Below are positions 61,540-64,000 of a stretch of DNA of 64,000 nucleotides, piece after piece (positions within the stretch are counted from its first letter, which is position 1; each line of letters starts with the position of its first letter). The position numbers and the translations under genes were made by a program. The stretch covers positions 52,400,938 to 52,464,937 of the forward strand of contig NC_087069.1 in the NCBI RefSeq assembly GCF_963678635.1, given 5' to 3'. Source of the stretch: Symsagittifera roscoffensis (taxonomy: Eukaryota > Xenacoelomorpha > Acoela > Convolutidae). Below the pieces are notes generated by a model that had not been told where the DNA came from, did not search any database, and was given only the letters and a program-made list of their open reading frames with translations.

Positions 61540-61770
61540 ATGCTCTTCTCTCAAACAGTCACTCGAATACTTATAAATTTTAAACATTTTTTTTCAATAC
61601 TTGAAGCTTTTATAATATTTCTTTTTGACATACTTGAATCTTTTTTAATAATCCTAATCATTTTTTGTAACATTTTTTTAATTTTCTACACTACTCTTGA
61701 ACTATTCCTCCAACTTTCCAAAACCCTTGAATATATCCACAGGTACGATTTCAACAACTTCTCTAAATGA
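61540..61770 (+). CDS. Small hydrophobic protein 1
   Basis: 76 codons (MLFSQTVTRILINFKHFF onward). Residues about 15-62 are almost all Phe, Ile, Leu and Val and would make one or two membrane helices; the C-terminus is short and polar (EYIHRYDFNNFSK). Its stop TGA overlaps the ATG of the next small frame (ATGA). It sits between pol and the P/S/T protein. The position and ATGA coupling favour a real gene; the AT-rich composition by itself can create Phe/Ile/Leu-rich frames, so chance is possible. Confidence 0.4.
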   Translation: MLFSQTVTRILINFKHFFSILEAFIIFLFDILESFLIILIIFCNIFLIFYTTLELFLQLSKTLEYIHRYDFNNFSK

Positions 61771-61955
61771 TACGAACAATTTTCAGTAGAACTGATATTT
61801 TTTTATTGTTTGTAATTTTCATAACATTTTTATCATCCCTCATTTTGACCATATGTAAATGTATAAAGAAAGCAATCATCACATTTGCCCTAGCAACAAT
61901 TCTCCTAATTATTTTTTCGGAAGAATATTATAATAAACACAAATCTTCTCACTAA
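61767..61955 (+). CDS. Small hydrophobic protein 2
   Basis: 62 codons (MIRTIFSRTDIFLLFVIF onward). Two predicted membrane helices (about 10-30 and 34-52) are separated by a short basic CKCIKK loop, with a polar end. The ATG overlaps the previous stop in ATGA. It ends 9 bases before the next long frame opens. Viroporin-like or accessory roles are conceivable but unproven. Confidence 0.4.
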   Translation: MIRTIFSRTDIFLLFVIFITFLSSLILTICKCIKKAIITFALATILLIIFSEEYYNKHKSSH

Positions 61956-61963
61956 AGTAATAA

Positions 61964-63097
61964 TTCAAAAAACTATCAAAAATTGCTACCCAACAGTCAC
62001 AAAGTCAGTCTTCACCGACTTCATCCCAAGATAACCCAACACCACCTTCAACTACTCAAAATCCTCAAACATCTACACGAATTTCTTTTCAAGATAATCC
62101 ATACACTTTTGAAGAACGGCACACTCGTTTATCTGAACCACTAGAACCAGTTCAACGACAAGCATCTCTAAGTGAACCAACATATAATCTTTACCCAACA
62201 CTACCACAAGAACTAAGTAGAATACGAAACCTTAGTCAGAACCAAAACACAACAGAAATAAATAGACAAATTATACATCCTCGACGAAATAGAAATTTTC
62301 AAACTCCCCGAGTTCATTTCGAAATACCTCAATCACCATCACAAACCACTCCAGAAAACACCACTGGAATCACACCAGAAACTCCTACACTTTTTTCACA
62401 ACGAAGCACTTCAAGTCTACCCTCAGACTACTTAGGTTCAACACCAACATCTGAACAAGTACGAGAAAATCCTTTTAACCCCCCAAACCTAACATCACGA
62501 CTACCATATTGGACTACACATTCATTCACACAAGGTGAACCAAATTTAGTCAATGACCCCATAGATATTTCTACGGATACAACAACATCCTCATCACTAC
62601 CAGAAACATTATCACTACCATCAACCCCATCAATAAGCCAGTTTTCACCACCACCATTTAACTTAAATTTTCCAAATAATCTCGACGCCAGATATCGAGA
62701 ACAATCATTAACAAATATCCCTTTAAGATTAGATTGGAATACATTCACAGCACCTCCACCATTATTTGGACAACATCAAGAAAGTAATCGCCTTCATAAC
62801 TGGGCACTTAATAGATTACAATATCGCCAAGATATTCACAACGATATCCGTGAACACAATATTCAAATACTCCAACAAAACAGTTTACAATTAAAGTTTG
62901 AAATCACAGTTAAATTAAACAATATTACACAACATCCCTACCCATTAAACCCACCTAACATAACAGCTCAATCACTACCACCACCGTTTATAACTACTGA
63001 AGTAATATATAAATACGACAGATATACCAAAAACACAATTGGTTACATTACATTTTATAACCCATATTCAGGATTATCATACACATGTATATTCTAA
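61964..63097 (+). CDS. Pro/Ser/Thr-rich protein without any methionine codon
   Basis: Open for 377 codons between two TAA stops. The translation contains no methionine, so it cannot begin at an AUG in its own frame. Residues about 5-240 are rich in Pro, Ser, Thr, Gln and Asn with short motifs such as NRQIIHPRRNRNF; about 250-300 has TAPPPLFGQH and an amphipathic, possibly coiled segment (NRLQYRQDIHNDIREHNIQ); the C-terminus (LQLKFEITVKLNNI to LSYTCIF) looks like a folded beta-rich domain. The decayed element at 4.85-8.47 kb encodes recognisable homologous segments in the same order, showing that this is a genuine protein of the lineage. Its end overlaps the start of the envelope-like gene by 13 bases. 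Expression probably needs splicing to an upstream exon (CAACAG and GTCAG near 61,995-62,010 are possible acceptors) or non-AUG initiation. Function unknown; a matrix- or glycoprotein-associated role is speculative. Confidence 0.72.
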   Translation, partial: FKKLSKIATQQSQSQSSPTSSQDNPTPPSTTQNPQTSTRISFQDNPYTFEERHTRLSEPLEPVQRQASLSEPTYNLYPTLPQELSRIRNLSQNQNTTEINRQIIHPRRNRNFQTPRVHFEIPQSPSQTTPENTTGITPETPTLFSQRSTSSLPSDYLGSTPTSEQVRENPFNPPNLTSRLPYWTTHSFTQGEPNLVNDPIDISTDTTTSSSLPETLSLPSTPSISQFSPPPFNLNFPNNLDARYREQSLTNIPLRLDWNTFTAPPPLFGQHQESNRLHNWALNRLQYRQDIHNDIREHNIQILQQNSLQLKFEITVKLNNITQHPYPLNPPNITAQSLPPPFITTEVIYKYDRYTKNTIGYITFYNPYSGLSYTCIF

Positions 63098-64000
63098 AAT
63101 TATTAAATTTTTTCCAACTCCTTTTTCTAGTAACCTCAAATCAAAACATAAACCCTTCCCCCCGTACAGGACCACAAGATTTATTAGTAACACATTACGA
63201 TTGCGAAGAAAATGAACAAAAAACACTACACAAATATGCAATAAATCAAGTATCACAATGTGAAACAGAACCGCAAGCTATAGAAACCACAAATGTAATA
63301 GCAACACTCTATTCAAAAGCCCGAGCAACAACAGTTACAGGTTATAAATTCACAGCGACATTTTCCGAAAAGAAAGTACATTGTTCACAAGTCTCGAACG
63401 GAAACAAAAACCGACTTGACCATGAATCATTCTATCAGAGTAATATAGAACGTCTTTTACATCTCAATCCCGACGATTGTAAGAATGAATTACTTAGACT
63501 AAACATCACAAAAAATAAAAACTCCGCAAGAAAGTTAGTTAACTTTCAAGTTTTTTCAGACTCCGTACATCAATCACAACTTGAAAGACACCAAGGACAT
63601 ATAAAACTAGACGACAAATATCCGTATAACGGCGCACACGGACGATTAACCTATGACCTACATGATAAACATTGGATACCACACATTGGTATAAATAACC
63701 CATCAAACTGCAAAGCAGACACAAAAAATAAAGGATACCAAGAAATAATGTTTTTCGATTGGAAAATACAACTCGAAAAAATACAACTCACACGAGATTT
63801 ATCCGATAATACAATGATCTATCAAGGAATCCGACTACCTTGTAAAAATGATCAAGGATATTGCGACCCTACAACAAGAACACAAGCAACAATTGTTTGG
63901 TTCCCCGAAGATACATGTACAACATTTCAAGTAGCAAAAACACACGCTCGTATGATCAAATTTCACGAAAAATATTTCATACAATCAATTCCTTATGAAC
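63085..64000 (+). CDS. env: Envelope-like glycoprotein, N-terminal part (runs off the window)
   Basis: ATG at 63,085, open to the window end (305 codons visible). The first about 18 residues (MYILKLLNFFQLLFLVTS) form a clear signal peptide. The ectodomain has regularly placed cysteines (HYDCEEN, SQCETE, VHCSQV, DDCKNE, SNCKAD, LPCKND, GYCDP, DTCTTF), as in viral class-type glycoproteins, and at least one N-glycosylation site (LNITK). The transmembrane anchor and any fusion peptide would be beyond the edge. Envelope genes let LTR elements of the errantivirus type form infectious particles; whether this one does is unknown. I cannot name the glycoprotein family. Fragments of a related gene lie on the minus strand at 4.85-7.5 kb. 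Confidence 0.75.
   Translation, partial: MYILKLLNFFQLLFLVTSNQNINPSPRTGPQDLLVTHYDCEENEQKTLHKYAINQVSQCETEPQAIETTNVIATLYSKARATTVTGYKFTATFSEKKVHCSQVSNGNKNRLDHESFYQSNIERLLHLNPDDCKNELLRLNITKNKNSARKLVNFQVFSDSVHQSQLERHQGHIKLDDKYPYNGAHGRLTYDLHDKHWIPHIGINNPSNCKADTKNKGYQEIMFFDWKIQLEKIQLTRDLSDNTMIYQGIRLPCKNDQGYCDPTTRTQATIVWFPEDTCTTFQVAKTHARMIKFHEKYFIQSIPYE

Larger units (their letters stand above)
50751..64000 (+). mobile_element. Ty3/gypsy-like LTR retroelement with extra genes and envelope (3' end outside window)
   Basis: Gene order: leader with a 77-codon frame, basic protein, gag, nucleocapsid plus protease, RT-RNase H-integrase, two small membrane proteins, P/S/T-rich protein, envelope-like protein. 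Domain order PR-RT-RH-IN and the GPY/F module after integrase fit Ty3/gypsy. The left end is placed at TGTAAGTGCTGAAG (50,751) because LTRs begin TG, the plus-strand composition turns strongly A/C-rich just after it, and there is an 8 bp inverted pair GTGCTGAA and TTCAGCAC. The 3' LTR is not in the window, so the boundary is unproven. The element is largely intact but has one frame break and one in-frame stop. Confidence 0.88.

Noticed and set aside
62428-62748. 106-codon minus-strand frame opposite the P/S/T protein
   Set aside because: The plus strand carries the frame with homologous segments in the 4.85-8.47 kb fossil; the minus frame has none.
1-64000. CRISPR arrays, rRNA or tRNA genes, bacterial-type promoters and terminators
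   Set aside because: No regularly spaced conserved repeat with unique spacers, no tRNA-like cloverleaf words or rRNA core recognised, and all evidence points to eukaryotic nuclear DNA.

Overview
The window looks like repeat-rich, AT-rich DNA of a multicellular animal. There are no operons or ribosome-binding sites, one relic gene keeps a short GT-AG intron, simple repeats are frequent, and every gene I can identify belongs to a mobile element or its remains. I found no convincing host gene, no rRNA or tRNA, and no CRISPR array. The DNA polymerase B relics and the large retroelement resemble families I associate with cnidarians, but this is a weak hint and the species is not determined.

Layout. 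1-2.8 kb: a broken lysine/serine-rich retroelement-like reading frame, then a degenerate minisatellite holding a long (GT)n tract. 4.8-10.1 kb (minus strand): a heavily decayed relative of the 3' half of the retroelement at the right edge (pol tail, a Pro/Ser/Thr-rich protein, envelope-like protein). 13.6-17 kb: an unidentified minus-strand frame, then a decayed BEL/Pao-type pol relic on the plus strand. 20.1-22.7 kb: three almost identical 885-891 bp tandem units. 24.1-26.6 kb: an old, diverged tandem duplication, one copy invaded by a (GA)n tract. 27.9-28.8 kb: two copies of a dispersed repeat, with a third, inverted, at 42.2 kb. 31.3-36.3 kb: a decayed protein-primed-type DNA polymerase B gene (Polinton/Maverick-like) whose promoter, first exon and intron are duplicated exactly in tandem; a second fragment of the same gene lies at 37.2 kb. 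38.4-39.0 kb: a MITE-like element. 44.3-45.8 kb: an apparently complete DD41D Tc1/mariner transposon. 45.8-50.7 kb: no recognisable genes.

50.75 kb to the right edge: a long Ty3/gypsy-like retroelement whose 3' end is outside the window. In order it carries a leader with a small open frame, a basic protein before gag, a very long gag, nucleocapsid plus protease, reverse transcriptase-RNase H-integrase, two tiny overlapping membrane proteins, a 377-codon Pro/Ser/Thr-rich frame with no methionine codon, and an envelope-like glycoprotein with a signal peptide. This copy carries one frame break (in an A7 run before the zinc knuckle) and one in-frame UAA (between protease and RT). The best candidate for an undescribed system is this extra-gene retroelement lineage: the minus-strand relic at 4.8-10.1 kb preserves the same order pol tail, P/S/T protein, envelope, so the unusual 3' genes are a shared property of at least two independent elements.
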